A DNA stretch of 64,000 nt from the NCBI GenBank assembly GCA_009731375.1, contig BJOX01000065.1, positions 883,559 to 947,558 of the forward strand, in the 5' to 3' direction. A program made the translations under genes and the position numbers. Below are positions 24,276 to 34,773 of the stretch, in pieces. The notes beneath the pieces are model-generated. The model searched no databases and was not told where the DNA came from. It worked only from the letters and a program-made list of their open reading frames with translations. Position 1 is the stretch's first letter; every line of letters starts with the position of its first letter. The DNA comes from Paulinella micropora. Lineage: Eukaryota > Cercozoa > Imbricatea > Euglyphida.

Positions 24276-26969
24276 ATGTCGACAGAGACCGCCGAAGTGA
24301 GTGAATTCTCGGAGGCAGATCAAAGAAGAGAAGAAGAAGAAGCAGGAGGAGGAGGAGGAAGAGGATTGAATGAAGGAGGAGGAGGAGGATTGAATGAAGG
24401 AGGAGGAGGAGATGAAGGAGTAGGAGGAGGAGTAGAAGAGGGCTGGGATGATGAAGGAAGATATGGAGGAGACGAAGATGAAGGAGGATTTGAACAAGAA
24501 GAGACGGGAGGAGGAGGAGCATATGGTAATCCCTTACCACCTGCCTACACGGGAGGAGGAGGACGAAAAATGATCGACTTGATTCATAGTGATGGAGAGG
24601 AGATCACAGTGGAGGAACAACAGTGGGTGCAAGACCACTATGACCTCACTAAAAAAGAGTTTGATAACAAGATGGGGGTAGAGAAGGATACCTATGTGTG
24701 GATCCCTCAGGATCAAAGAAGAGAGAAAAGTCGTGCTAAAAAGGATGTCTATATCCTATTATCAAACACAGCACAGCTCCTCGGCAAACTGGTCTCTGAT
24801 CCAGAAGAGAGAAAGAAGATACAGCATATCAAGTTTGGGGACACACACACCCACCTTGAATTACTCGATGCTATCTTTGGGGTGTACACTCAAACCCTGA
24901 TTTGGGAACGTACATACGGCCCACGATGTGAGGGTTACCTCCAGTACACAAACCCAAGAGCAACGGCCAGATTCCTCGCGACTGGTCAGGAGGCAGTCGA
25001 TGTAACAAAAATGAAGACCAATCTGGGTTCGAAAAACTCGAGTGGCATATTTCATTTTTTTACAATGGAAATAAAGGCCTTGGAGGAGGGGAAGGCAGAG
25101 ATGGAAAAAAGCATTAAGGCAGCAGGAGAAACTCATCCTGTGATTGATGAGTTAGAGAAGACCGACAGAGTTCTGACCAAGATCAGACTGTTGATGGGTG
25201 CGTTACTGCACAAGGAGGCATGGAAGAGATGGATTCCTACCAAGGATCACTCTGTCCTTAAATCACTTAGTAACGCACCACCGGTCGCCAACAAAGCAGG
25301 TGTTGACCAATATGTGGAGAAATATAATTTTCTCAGATCTGCTTCTGAATTGGTGGCCTTTATCACTCATGCTCAAAAGCTGGTGATATCTGAGAAGAAG
25401 AAGGCGAAAGAGAATGAGGAGTTCGAGAAGACGATGAGACTGGAAAGAATGAAAGCAAAAGTGAGTGGTGCAAAGACACACCCTCCGACATATTTGACCC
25501 CACCAGCTCCTGCCCCACCAGCCCCTGCACCCTCGGGCTCAACTACGGTGGTGGTCACAAACACGGAGAAGAAGGACAGACAGAACATCATAAATGCCTT
25601 CAAGGGGAAGAAAGGAGGAGTGGCAAGTCTCATGCTATATGCCAAGACGAGCTCAGACAAAGACTCTGATGCTTCGCTTTTGAGCAAGCTCAAAGAGATC
25701 AATGCCTGCATGAAGGCTTTTCCTTGCGACGAAACGCAGGAATACGAGGCCCTTGTTACTGTTTTTGACCAATCTCTAGTCTCGGAGGGATTTGATCTGA
25801 CACAGTACAAGTTTTTGAGAAAGAAGGAGGAGATTAAGAGAAACAATGCAACAGGCCTAGACGCTCAGTGTGAACTGGCGGTGGCCACACTCATTTCATA
25901 TTTTCAATCTCATGGATACCAGCATCTCTGCACTGGTACTCTCATAGGATTTGAAATCTTTGAGACAGTGGCGATGAGTTTGAGGAGTGCTGTTGGCTTG
26001 GCGGCGACCCTTACGGAGGTAGTTTCCTCCTATGGGCTATTCTATGGCCGCAAGTCGATCATCCTCTATTTCTTTTCGGCGTTACACACAGTTAACCCGA
26101 GTAAGCTTACTCAGCTCATACAACAATGCTCGACGTTTAGCTCAGTGAAGTCCAAGAACTTCCTCGAGACACACGTGTTCGAAAATACGGTTCAAAGCGT
26201 TGCTCCGTCAGCACTGTTTCAAGAAGTGATGAGTGCATGCTCAAACATGGACTCGCTCACGGAGGCACATACGGCACAGGCAGGCGGTGTACCTGTTGGC
26301 GCACAAGCCACGTACACAAACAGAGTTGCCGGTTGGAAGAGACAGAGAGAGCCAGACCTGAAGACCGCATGTTGGAGGTGGTTCGCGGGCTTGCAGTGTA
26401 AGGCACAGATGGAGAACAGAGACTGCTCTTTCAATCATGATAGGCAGAACCCAACAGCAAGGGCAAATTTTCTGAGCAGGACGGAAGGCAAGGAACCGGG
26501 CCTTTTCAATATGCTTCAGATTGCCGCTGTGAACGAAGGTTGGTATGCCAATATGTGTGATGATGAGGAGTTACGAGAGGCAATCATTACCTACATGAAG
26601 AGGATGAAGGAGAAGAAGGAGGAAAGGGAGAGACAAAAGAACTTAAAGGCCTCTCAAAGAGGACGAGAAGGAGGAGCAGGAGGAGGAGGAGGAGGAGGAG
26701 GAGGAGGAGGACGAGGACGAGGAACATGGAGAGGAGCCTCGAGGTGGCAGGGAACCCCTCAGAGAGGAAGAGGAGGAGGTCGGGGATATACCCCTTATGG
26801 AGGGAGAGCTGTTCGAGCTCCAGCCCCCCCACCCAGAGGAGGAGGAGGCTCGTGGGCAAGCTCCAACCCAAATTTCGGTCGAGCTCAGGCCTACAACACT
26901 GCCTCGGAGACCGATACGTCATCCTACCCGGACACTACTCAAGGTAATCGTTTCGAGGTGGTGGAATGA
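24276..26969 (+). CDS. gag: Gag polyprotein of gypsy copy 1
   Basis: 897 residues ending in TGA. The N-terminus is Glu/Gly-rich. A helical middle part (about residues 100-700) would form the capsid. Near residues 695-720 there is a Cys-x8-Cys-x8-Cys-x3-His cluster (ACWRWFAGLQCKAQ..CSFNH), resembling a CCCH zinc finger rather than the CCHC knuckle usual in Gag. The C-terminus is RGG/Gly-rich with Arg-Gly repeats, which should bind RNA. It packages the element RNA into particles. Pol follows in the same frame after one stop codon. The start at 24276 is the first ATG of the long frame (ATCATGTCG context). Confidence 0.88.
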   Translation: MSTETAEVSEFSEADQRREEEEAGGGGGRGLNEGGGGGLNEGGGGDEGVGGGVEEGWDDEGRYGGDEDEGGFEQEETGGGGAYGNPLPPAYTGGGGRKMIDLIHSDGEEITVEEQQWVQDHYDLTKKEFDNKMGVEKDTYVWIPQDQRREKSRAKKDVYILLSNTAQLLGKLVSDPEERKKIQHIKFGDTHTHLELLDAIFGVYTQTLIWERTYGPRCEGYLQYTNPRATARFLATGQEAVDVTKMKTNLGSKNSSGIFHFFTMEIKALEEGKAEMEKSIKAAGETHPVIDELEKTDRVLTKIRLLMGALLHKEAWKRWIPTKDHSVLKSLSNAPPVANKAGVDQYVEKYNFLRSASELVAFITHAQKLVISEKKKAKENEEFEKTMRLERMKAKVSGAKTHPPTYLTPPAPAPPAPAPSGSTTVVVTNTEKKDRQNIINAFKGKKGGVASLMLYAKTSSDKDSDASLLSKLKEINACMKAFPCDETQEYEALVTVFDQSLVSEGFDLTQYKFLRKKEEIKRNNATGLDAQCELAVATLISYFQSHGYQHLCTGTLIGFEIFETVAMSLRSAVGLAATLTEVVSSYGLFYGRKSIILYFFSALHTVNPSKLTQLIQQCSTFSSVKSKNFLETHVFENTVQSVAPSALFQEVMSACSNMDSLTEAHTAQAGGVPVGAQATYTNRVAGWKRQREPDLKTACWRWFAGLQCKAQMENRDCSFNHDRQNPTARANFLSRTEGKEPGLFNMLQIAAVNEGWYANMCDDEELREAIITYMKRMKEKKEERERQKNLKASQRGREGGAGGGGGGGGGGGRGRGTWRGASRWQGTPQRGRGGGRGYTPYGGRAVRAPAPPPRGGGGSWASSNPNFGRAQAYNTASETDTSSYPDTTQGNRFEVVE

Positions 26970-29900
26970 CTGGAGGGGGAAGAAGAGAGGAAGGAGAAGA
27001 CTGTGAAGTTTAACCCTAAAGTCACAGTGCTTTCTAATGCTGTTGTGCAGACTGGGCCAACGCTTCCTCTATGTGAAAACAAAGATGTGGGTACACAGAG
27101 ACTGCAGCCCCAAGGTAGTCTCATACCCGTTCATACAGCACGGTTACCAATGATAACTGATGCAAATAGGAAGGCGAGACTTGCGATGGAGGCGAGGAGG
27201 CCAATGGCAGACGTATCGCCTCGGCCAAGCAAACAACCACGAACAGACTCAATGTCTACGGTCGCGGCGGGTGGCGAGCAAAAAGACAATGTGTGTACTC
27301 AAGTACCACAAGACAATGTCGCTCAAATAGTAAACGCACCAGTACCGCAGAATAATAAAAATGTTAATGAGGTGAAGCAGGAGGAGAAGAAGGAGGAGTT
27401 GAAAAACTTAGAGACAAGACTCCAAAATTTGGAACGTAAAGTTCTTGTTCTCGCAGCCAATATACACAGGCCCGATGCTCTGTGTTATACGGAACTTTAT
27501 TGTGAAACATTGAAGACAATATTAAAAGTTGGTAATGATACGATGGCGAATATTAATATTGTCGGCAGGAAGTTTTTTAATCGATACCGGGACTGGGTGG
27601 ACGGAAATATGAAAAAGTCAACGGGCACTCTCAAAGGAGTGAGCAGCCGGACGGATATCACGGGAATCATCACACTGACCTTTAAATTGAAATCCGCACG
27701 AGTATACCGTATGGACCTCTATGTCGTCCCCGGTTACCACGGGTCAATATTACTATCGTATGACCAATTGGCTACGATGGGGGCTGTGATTGATTGCGCC
27801 GCACGGCGAGTGATATATGGAGTAAAAAGAGGAGAAGAGAACGATATTGATCCCTTCAACGCTACTGACTCTTATGAGGCTTATGAGCTGAGTCTAGCGA
27901 CGGATCACAAAAAGATGGCCATCGCACATGAGGCACTTGAGGTGTACGTTCACCCCCATGTCGTAAGACCGGATGAACTGTCCTGGACCGACAATTGGGA
28001 ATCCCAAGTGTGCACTGTCACAGTTCCGACATGCCATTGGGACAAAAAGTCTATTGATGACTTAATCGAGAAGCGAAAGGAGGAGATTATATGTGTCGCA
28101 CAAAGAAGCCCGTCGTTGGCGAGATTCGCGGAAGGAGTAGGAACAGATGTCCATATTACTAACGGATACTGTTTCCATGCGAAAGTAGGAGAAGAAAAAA
28201 GGGAGGCGTTTGTACCAAGGAGAACGGGGCGAATCCCGGATACTCCACCAGAAACTATTAAAAGTTTTATTACTGATTTCTGGGGTGACGAGCCCACGTG
28301 GCCGCGTTCACTGTCTGAAGTGAAGAAATGCTTACGGACTTTATTCGAAAATAATAAGCCGTATACTATTATCCTGCCATATAATGAGAAGGCGATATGG
28401 GCGCAGGAAATAAGGGACCGGCTTATTGATCATCCTATACCGGTACCCTCTCGCAAGCAACAGCTAGTGGTGGCTTGTCGTATGGGAACTCGTGAGCAGA
28501 GCAGTGCATACAAGCGGAAGCTCAGAGACCTCGACAAGTTGAAATTGATACCGCAAGCATTCACATGCTTTGATGGTTTTTACACCCGTAAAGCTCCTTT
28601 GCAATACGCGAGACTCATTGACATGCTGGTGGAGCTCGGTAAAGATGATGAGCCGGACACGGTCACGTATGAAAAGACGGGCCTAGATGATGTCTCGGAA
28701 GAGGACTTAGGCTTGGAGGAGGACAGAGAACCCCTCAAGCAGCATAAGCAGATGTCTGATGAAGATTTTCAAGAGGCGGCGCGGAAAATATTGGAAGAAG
28801 GAGTAGGCACGGAGAAGGAGAAGGAGCTTTTAAAAGCCAAATTAGAGGCGAACAAGGAAATTTTTGACCCTCCACATGCAGGTGGTGTCAAGCCTGAAGA
28901 TTTCACTGCGGTTATTTACAAAATACCGGGTGCGGAGCCGTCACCGGCACCACGAAGGGCGAATTTGAGTATACATGAGGCGAAGATAGCGGAGGAGCTA
29001 GCAAGACAGCTGCTCAATGAGGACTTTATTGAGAGATCAACATCTCCAATAGTCTCACAACCGAGAATAGTGCCGAAGCCAGGAGGAGAATGGCGCCTGA
29101 CAGTTAACTATGCTCGTGTTAACAAGGTGCTGGAGGAAGAGAGAAATCCTCTCCCGACATTAGAAGAAGGAAGGAGAGTACTGCGGAATGCAAAATTCTA
29201 TTCGGTCATTGACCTTAAGAATGGCTTCTGGCAGATACCACTGGAGGAAAAGTCCAGATGGCTGACGGCGTTTGTGGTGGGTATGGAAATATACCAATGG
29301 AAAGTGCTTCCGATGGGCCTCAAGCAAGCCCCAGGACTTTTCCAGAAGGCGATGCAGAAGATGTTGAGCAGTCCGTACGATGATTTGTCTGACGGTGGCT
29401 TTATGAGAAGGCGGGGACAGAAGGCGGGAGAATATGCATTTTGCTATATCGATGACATTATCGTATACTCTAACACAATGGAGGAGCATATCGATCATTT
29501 GTCCGATATATTCAGGCGCATCGGAGCTTTTGGCCTGAAGTGCAATCTAAAGAAGTGTCAACTTGCCAAGACGAGTGTGACATACTTAGGGTACGAGATC
29601 TCCCATAATCGAGTCTCGATATCCAAAGAGAAGAGGGAGGAGATTATGAATCGACCGATACCGAAGAACCGCACTGAATTGCACTCATTCCTTGCGATGG
29701 CGCAATACTATAGCCAGTTTATACCCGATTGGGGTGCAACACGGGCTAAAGTGGAGAAAATGATAGATTTTGGAGACTTTGAGAAGTGGGACGAAGAGGC
29801 TTTGCAAGCGTTTCATGCGCTCAAAGATCTCATTTACAAAGACCCGAAAGACGGAGGACTGGTGTTAACGATGCCCGACTTTACGAAACAATTCGTAGTC

Positions 29901-32783
29901 GATACAGACGCATCTAAGTTTGCGATTGGGGCTGTATTACAACAAGAGGATGAGGAGAAGAAATTACGCCCAATCATGTTTATTAGTAGGAAGTTGTGTG
30001 CGGCGGAGAGAAACTATTGCACAAGGCAAAGAGAGGCGTTGGCGGTAGTATGGGCCCTCAAGAGGCTCAGAGAGTATTTGTGGGGAGGACCTCAATTTAC
30101 TGTCAGAACTGATCATCATAACCTGTTATGGTTGATGAATCATGAACAGACGGGACGGCTGGCGCGGTGGCAAGCGTTCTTGTCTTGTTTCGATTTTACA
30201 ATGGTCCATCTACCGGGAAAGCGAAATGTGGTCGCTGATAGCCTCTCTAGGCTAGAGTTTAACTCAGAAGTATCGGCGTTGGTGTCCACGGTGGAGATGG
30301 AAGACTTGTCCACTGACAAGGTGTATGAGGTCAGCCACATTGAGGCGATGGAGATGGCGAGTGGAGTCCGATATGACCGCACAGGTCTACGGTACAGTCC
30401 ACAAGGCCCGGATCACGGGATATGTTGTGAGCTACATACCCAGGAGGACGCTGAGTGGTCCTATGAGGTATATGAGAATGCGAAGGCGAACATAAGAGAG
30501 GAAGAGGAGACGCAGGAAGTTTATGCGGAGCCTCCTCAAGAGCGGAGAAGTGACCTAGACGATGACCCGGAAAGAATCGGGGTACGGCTAGAAGATGGTA
30601 ATATTATTATAGCCTCGCCTACCGCATGGAGGCAACAACAGGCTCAAGATCCGGAGTTTAAAGAACTGATACAGTTATATCAGAACCCGGATGAGCTACG
30701 GATGACGAAAGCGATCAAAGATCAGATGAAGGAGATGGGATGGAGAGATGGTCTACTGTGGTACAAGGGCCTTCACGGTCGCTATGCGTCACAGCCGGAC
30801 AAATGGACCCTTTGGGTACCGGAGAGTCTGAGACGATTTATATTTGTCGCAGCCCACAATTGCCCACTTTTGGCGCATCCGGGTCGACAACGAACTCATA
30901 TGTTCGTAGCGAGGCGATTCTGGTGGAAGAAGATGAAGGAGGAGATAGATCAGGCGGTGGATGCATGCATCCCGTGCAAGATAAACAAAACACCACTGAA
31001 GGCAAATTTCGGCCTGATTGGCGAATTTCCTCTTCATGCGGGGATGTTTGAGTTTATACACATTGATCATGTGGGACCTTTCCCAGAATCGAAGGATGGT
31101 TACAAATACCTCCTTACGGCTATTGACAGAGCCACCAACTATGTGTGGATCATCCCTGTCAAAGACGTTACCGGCAAGACGACGGCCGAGGCGCTGATCG
31201 ATAGGATCATCTCACAGATCGGAGTACCAAGAAAGATATGTTCTGATCGAGGCTCGGACTTTAATAACGAGGTCATCGACAAACTATCTAAGTATTACGG
31301 GATGAAATGGCAATATGTTACTGCCTATAACCCGCGAGCAAATGGGAAAATCGAGCGGGTACACAGACCCCTCAAAGCCTCGCTAAAGATGTATTGCACG
31401 AAGAAGGAGAATCAAAGAGCATGGGTCGAGGCAGCACCATCATTTGCGTTTGCAATGAACTGTCTACCCTCTACGGCGTTAGGAGGCTCGAAGAGCTCAA
31501 TCTCGCCATATCAGTTAGTATATGGGCGTGAGCCTGATATCCCGACTTCGCTCCTTCACCCAAAAGACACTTGGGCGGATGCGGATGAGTTGTTTGGGAT
31601 GAGACTTAGAGTGAAGATGGAGGCGGAACAAATAGTCAGGGCGCATAGAGAGGCGGAGCGCCGAAAGACTGATGCTGAAGGGGTGCGACAAGCGCACTTG
31701 GATCAGATCAAGTTCCAGGTCGGGGATATTGTACTATTGTACCATCCTCAAGTCCCGAAGGGAGTCAGCTCTAAGCTGTTCACTCACTGGAAAGGACCTT
31801 ATCAGATTATGGAACAGACGGGACCTCTGAATTACAAGATCAGGGGTAGAGGGAAGGTGCAAATTGTGAATGTAAGAAGGCTGATTAAGTATGATCCCTT
31901 CTTACTGGAAGATGAATCCGTTGAGGAGGCGTTAAAACGGATGAAGGATGATTTCAAAGAGGTGCCGCCCATCCACAAGGAGGCTGGCATAGACCAAGAC
32001 GATGCTTATCGGGCACCGATAGCTGAGAAGGAGGAGAGTGAGGTGGACAGCAAGGAGAAGACTGACCGCATAAGCGCGGTGGGGACTCAGTCCAAGTCTC
32101 CGCGAGAGCATAGCGGAAAGAAGGAGAAGATCACAGAGGCGCAGCTAAGGAGAGCGCGGAATGATCTTATCAACGACCAACCGAGGAAGGCGATGAGGTC
32201 GATGAGATCAAAGGACGTCCACCAGGAGGAGGAGGGGACGGACACTGACCCAAACGCGGGCAACGTTGAGATTGTCCATGAGCGATGGAAGGAAGGCGAT
32301 GCGATAGCAACCATCGCATGGGTGAAAAATGTTTTCTATCTGATGAGACCAGCGGAACAACATGTCGCTGATGACACTCTCTCAGACTTATACTTGATGC
32401 GGGTCGTGGCGGTCCCACGACAGATGCGTGTCACACGGACACTCAAAATATCATCAGCCGCAAAGATAGTACAACCGATACTCCAGTTCTGGAGAAGTAT
32501 GGACCCGGTTGAGGATCCAAAGGCAAGACATTATCTGCCAGTATATAAAGACGCAAAAAGTCTCGAGACATGGGATGATACAATTACTCCCAGAGACAAG
32601 GATTACACTGCGTGGACCATTCAGACACTGCCAAGAGGAGTGCTTGATGTCCCTTTTGAATTATCGTTGGGCGGAATCCCTAATAAGATCTGGGACATTC
32701 TCGAACAGTCAAAGTTCGATCTGACTTTTGTTGGTGGTCCTCCACCAGGCAAAGAAATCCGCGCCAGACGACGAAGGCAGTGA
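26970..32783 (+). CDS. pol: Pol polyprotein of gypsy copy 1 (protease, RT, RNase H, integrase)
   Basis: Open for about 1937 codons from the gag TGA; the first ATG-like start is not needed if TGA is read through. Residues counted from 27003: a retropepsin-like segment near 178, where the expected DTG is DTM (NDTMANINIVG); reverse transcriptase about 640-860 with PLPTLEEGRR, LPMGLKQAPG and the catalytic YIDD in FCYIDDIIVYS; RNase H about 965-1080 (VDTDASKFAIG, REALAVVWAL, TDHH); integrase zinc finger about 1280-1330 (H..H..CIPC); DDE core D in IDHVGP, D in CSDRGSDF, E in GKIERVHR; GPY/F module (HWKGPYQIM) near 1596. A further 330 residues of unknown function follow, acidic then basic, ending RARRRRQ. 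Order PR-RT-RH-IN defines Ty3/gypsy. Confidence 0.92.
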   Translation: MEGEEERKEKTVKFNPKVTVLSNAVVQTGPTLPLCENKDVGTQRLQPQGSLIPVHTARLPMITDANRKARLAMEARRPMADVSPRPSKQPRTDSMSTVAAGGEQKDNVCTQVPQDNVAQIVNAPVPQNNKNVNEVKQEEKKEELKNLETRLQNLERKVLVLAANIHRPDALCYTELYCETLKTILKVGNDTMANINIVGRKFFNRYRDWVDGNMKKSTGTLKGVSSRTDITGIITLTFKLKSARVYRMDLYVVPGYHGSILLSYDQLATMGAVIDCAARRVIYGVKRGEENDIDPFNATDSYEAYELSLATDHKKMAIAHEALEVYVHPHVVRPDELSWTDNWESQVCTVTVPTCHWDKKSIDDLIEKRKEEIICVAQRSPSLARFAEGVGTDVHITNGYCFHAKVGEEKREAFVPRRTGRIPDTPPETIKSFITDFWGDEPTWPRSLSEVKKCLRTLFENNKPYTIILPYNEKAIWAQEIRDRLIDHPIPVPSRKQQLVVACRMGTREQSSAYKRKLRDLDKLKLIPQAFTCFDGFYTRKAPLQYARLIDMLVELGKDDEPDTVTYEKTGLDDVSEEDLGLEEDREPLKQHKQMSDEDFQEAARKILEEGVGTEKEKELLKAKLEANKEIFDPPHAGGVKPEDFTAVIYKIPGAEPSPAPRRANLSIHEAKIAEELARQLLNEDFIERSTSPIVSQPRIVPKPGGEWRLTVNYARVNKVLEEERNPLPTLEEGRRVLRNAKFYSVIDLKNGFWQIPLEEKSRWLTAFVVGMEIYQWKVLPMGLKQAPGLFQKAMQKMLSSPYDDLSDGGFMRRRGQKAGEYAFCYIDDIIVYSNTMEEHIDHLSDIFRRIGAFGLKCNLKKCQLAKTSVTYLGYEISHNRVSISKEKREEIMNRPIPKNRTELHSFLAMAQYYSQFIPDWGATRAKVEKMIDFGDFEKWDEEALQAFHALKDLIYKDPKDGGLVLTMPDFTKQFVVDTDASKFAIGAVLQQEDEEKKLRPIMFISRKLCAAERNYCTRQREALAVVWALKRLREYLWGGPQFTVRTDHHNLLWLMNHEQTGRLARWQAFLSCFDFTMVHLPGKRNVVADSLSRLEFNSEVSALVSTVEMEDLSTDKVYEVSHIEAMEMASGVRYDRTGLRYSPQGPDHGICCELHTQEDAEWSYEVYENAKANIREEEETQEVYAEPPQERRSDLDDDPERIGVRLEDGNIIIASPTAWRQQQAQDPEFKELIQLYQNPDELRMTKAIKDQMKEMGWRDGLLWYKGLHGRYASQPDKWTLWVPESLRRFIFVAAHNCPLLAHPGRQRTHMFVARRFWWKKMKEEIDQAVDACIPCKINKTPLKANFGLIGEFPLHAGMFEFIHIDHVGPFPESKDGYKYLLTAIDRATNYVWIIPVKDVTGKTTAEALIDRIISQIGVPRKICSDRGSDFNNEVIDKLSKYYGMKWQYVTAYNPRANGKIERVHRPLKASLKMYCTKKENQRAWVEAAPSFAFAMNCLPSTALGGSKSSISPYQLVYGREPDIPTSLLHPKDTWADADELFGMRLRVKMEAEQIVRAHREAERRKTDAEGVRQAHLDQIKFQVGDIVLLYHPQVPKGVSSKLFTHWKGPYQIMEQTGPLNYKIRGRGKVQIVNVRRLIKYDPFLLEDESVEEALKRMKDDFKEVPPIHKEAGIDQDDAYRAPIAEKEESEVDSKEKTDRISAVGTQSKSPREHSGKKEKITEAQLRRARNDLINDQPRKAMRSMRSKDVHQEEEGTDTDPNAGNVEIVHERWKEGDAIATIAWVKNVFYLMRPAEQHVADDTLSDLYLMRVVAVPRQMRVTRTLKISSAAKIVQPILQFWRSMDPVEDPKARHYLPVYKDAKSLETWDDTITPRDKDYTAWTIQTLPRGVLDVPFELSLGGIPNKIWDILEQSKFDLTFVGGPPPGKEIRARRRRQ

Positions 32784-33626
32784 CAAAGAAACTATTTTTC
32801 TTTATGCGTCTCAAATAAACTGATTGATTGCCCACGGCGTATCATGATTTGATCATGCATCATCAGTTATCAATATGAATATTAAAAAGACTCAGTGATA
32901 TAACTTGGCATTCGATCGCAACATACGAGTGCGAAAGGTCGATCGACGATGATACTACACCGTATACGGGGATCGCTAGTGTATTGAGCGATGGTGTTCC
33001 CGGGTATGACCCTTTCCAAGTCCTGGGATGATGTTCTCGAAAATGAAATGTTCTCTGAAACTTTCATTAAATTATTTTTTACGATAGATTATATACTGTC
33101 GTACCTGAGCACGGTCAATCTCTACTTGTGTCGGTATATCGCAGGGTCGGGTACATACACCTCGACTTCGGATATAGCTATTAGGACTGGCCCCCTAATA
33201 CTATATCATAGGATATCCGCCTTATACAAGGGTATGTCATTAAAAAAGACAATAATAACACGATCTCCCTGTGAATAATAATAATAATAATGATAATGAT
33301 AAGAAGAAGAAAGAGATCAAAGGGGGAATCGTACTACAGCACCACGTTGCTTGTATTTTTTTATTAATAGTACGTTTGTTCTTGACATACTGCCGAAAAA
33401 AAAAAAGAAAAAAAAAGAAATTGAGGGGAAGGAGTTCAAAATTTACAAGAAAGGCTAGAGAATCCGCTTTGACGTGCCGTATGAGGATATATTTATCGTC
33501 TTTTAGCGTCTATCCGTGGGTCGATGCGCTGTGTGGCATGACTCCATAGCGCATACTATTTGCAGAAAGAAATCAGAAGGTGTATGACGAAAATGCTATT
33601 TCCGTCATAAAATCGGGAGGGGGTAC
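32784..33626 (+). other. 3' untranslated region and polypurine tract of gypsy copy 1
   Basis: A 95-codon frame at 32991-33278 is also open in copy 2 (98 codons), but the copies are nearly identical so this says little. It includes AAT and A-rich simple repeats and ends with the GGGAGGGGG tract. Confidence 0.6.
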
Positions 33627-33869
33627 TGTAGGCATCACCCCCCGGATAGCCGGTAAAAAAATACCTTTTCCTGGTGACAGGTGCACCAGCTTGTTCAAGT
33701 TTTCAGTATTATTTGTCAGGATTGGACCTGATGCCATTTTATTCCTGGTCTGTTGCCGTTTTCCTTTTTGGCTTCACTGAGCTAATACAACGAGACATCA
33801 TTCTCATTCTTGAGGACTGTGTTTGGTTGTATTACCGACTTTTTACGAGCTATCGTTGGGGGCATTACA
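33627..33869 (+). repeat. 3' LTR of gypsy copy 1
   Basis: 243 bases, about 99% identical to the 5' LTR (two substitutions and one A-run indel seen). It is followed by CTAT, matching the bases before the 5' LTR. Confidence 0.9.
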
Positions 33870-34773
33870 CTATGTATTTAACTGAGTTATGCGGTTAGAT
33901 CCCGTATTAGAACAATCAATGCAAATACAGCTTTGTGGACCGAGTGGATACATCTGCCCCCACAAAGTGGGTCCAGTTATTGTTCCGTTCTTAATACCTA
34001 CCATTCGTTTCAGTCGTCCGTTACTGTTGGACGAGGTATAATCATTAAGGTCATTCTTCGGTACATCGTACGTCGTTAGGTTATGAAGCCTTGAAGCGCC
34101 AGAAGCGCAGCCTCGGAACCCTTGGAGAGTATCTCCAATAACTGACGAAAGCTAGCCCCAACACCCAGAGGGACGTTGTCTTGTTCGTGTTTTGTGCCAA
34201 AGCAGAACTAATTTCTGCTTACTGTGTGTGGTTGATAGTTATCTGGTGCTGAGGCCCTGTGCGAGTTGAGCTGAGTCAGCGCAGTGGGTGGTGCCACGGT
34301 TCGAGGCCGTCACAGCTCAGCCAGCCAGCCCATCGAGGCGTCAAAAGTCCCTAGTGTAGCGTTCCGTGGACAGTGGCTGTGGTTGCCAAGAGTCCAGCTC
34401 GCCAGTGCTGCCGGTCACGACGGTTTCCGGCAACATTCCTCAACCCAACAGGCTTGACTTTAATCCGGTTTGGAGTGGACCTGTCGTTCGACAACCATTT
34501 AGCTCAGACCCGCTCGTTTTTGGCGTTCATCGCCGTCGTTGGACTTTTCCCCAGCCGTGGTGGAAAACCCCATCCCAACAGAACCAGTCGTCGGGACAAG
34601 TGGCTTTCCTTCCCTCCGACGTTCGCTCAACAAGTTTCTGTTCAAGTAGCTCGGGTAAGCCCACAGGTAAGACATGTCCTTACCTACCCAATACCCGAAA
34701 GTGAAATTAGATTTGAAGATCCCTCCTCTTCCTAGAAACATCAAAGACTTCAAGACTTACTTACGAGACTTCT
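33870..34773. other. no convincing gene; possible leader of the copia-like remnant
   Basis: Several overlapping frames of 80-120 codons are open at 34366-34753, with no recognisable domain and no consistent frame. Confidence 0.3.

Larger units (their letters stand above)
23248..33869 (+). mobile_element. complete Ty3/gypsy LTR retrotransposon, copy 1
   Basis: Two LTRs (23248-23489 and 33627-33869) bound a leader, gag, pol and a 3' untranslated region. Both LTRs begin TG and end CA. The 4 bases CTAT directly precede the left LTR and directly follow the right one, a target-site duplication. A purine run with GGGAGGGGG ends 3 bases before the 3' LTR (polypurine tract). The LTRs differ at only about three positions, and gag and pol are open throughout, so insertion is recent and the element may be competent. 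Confidence 0.93.

Noticed and set aside
32991-33278. Small conserved frame after pol as a possible extra (env-like) gene
   Set aside because: Its presence in both copies only reflects their near identity; it lacks any signal peptide or clear domain.
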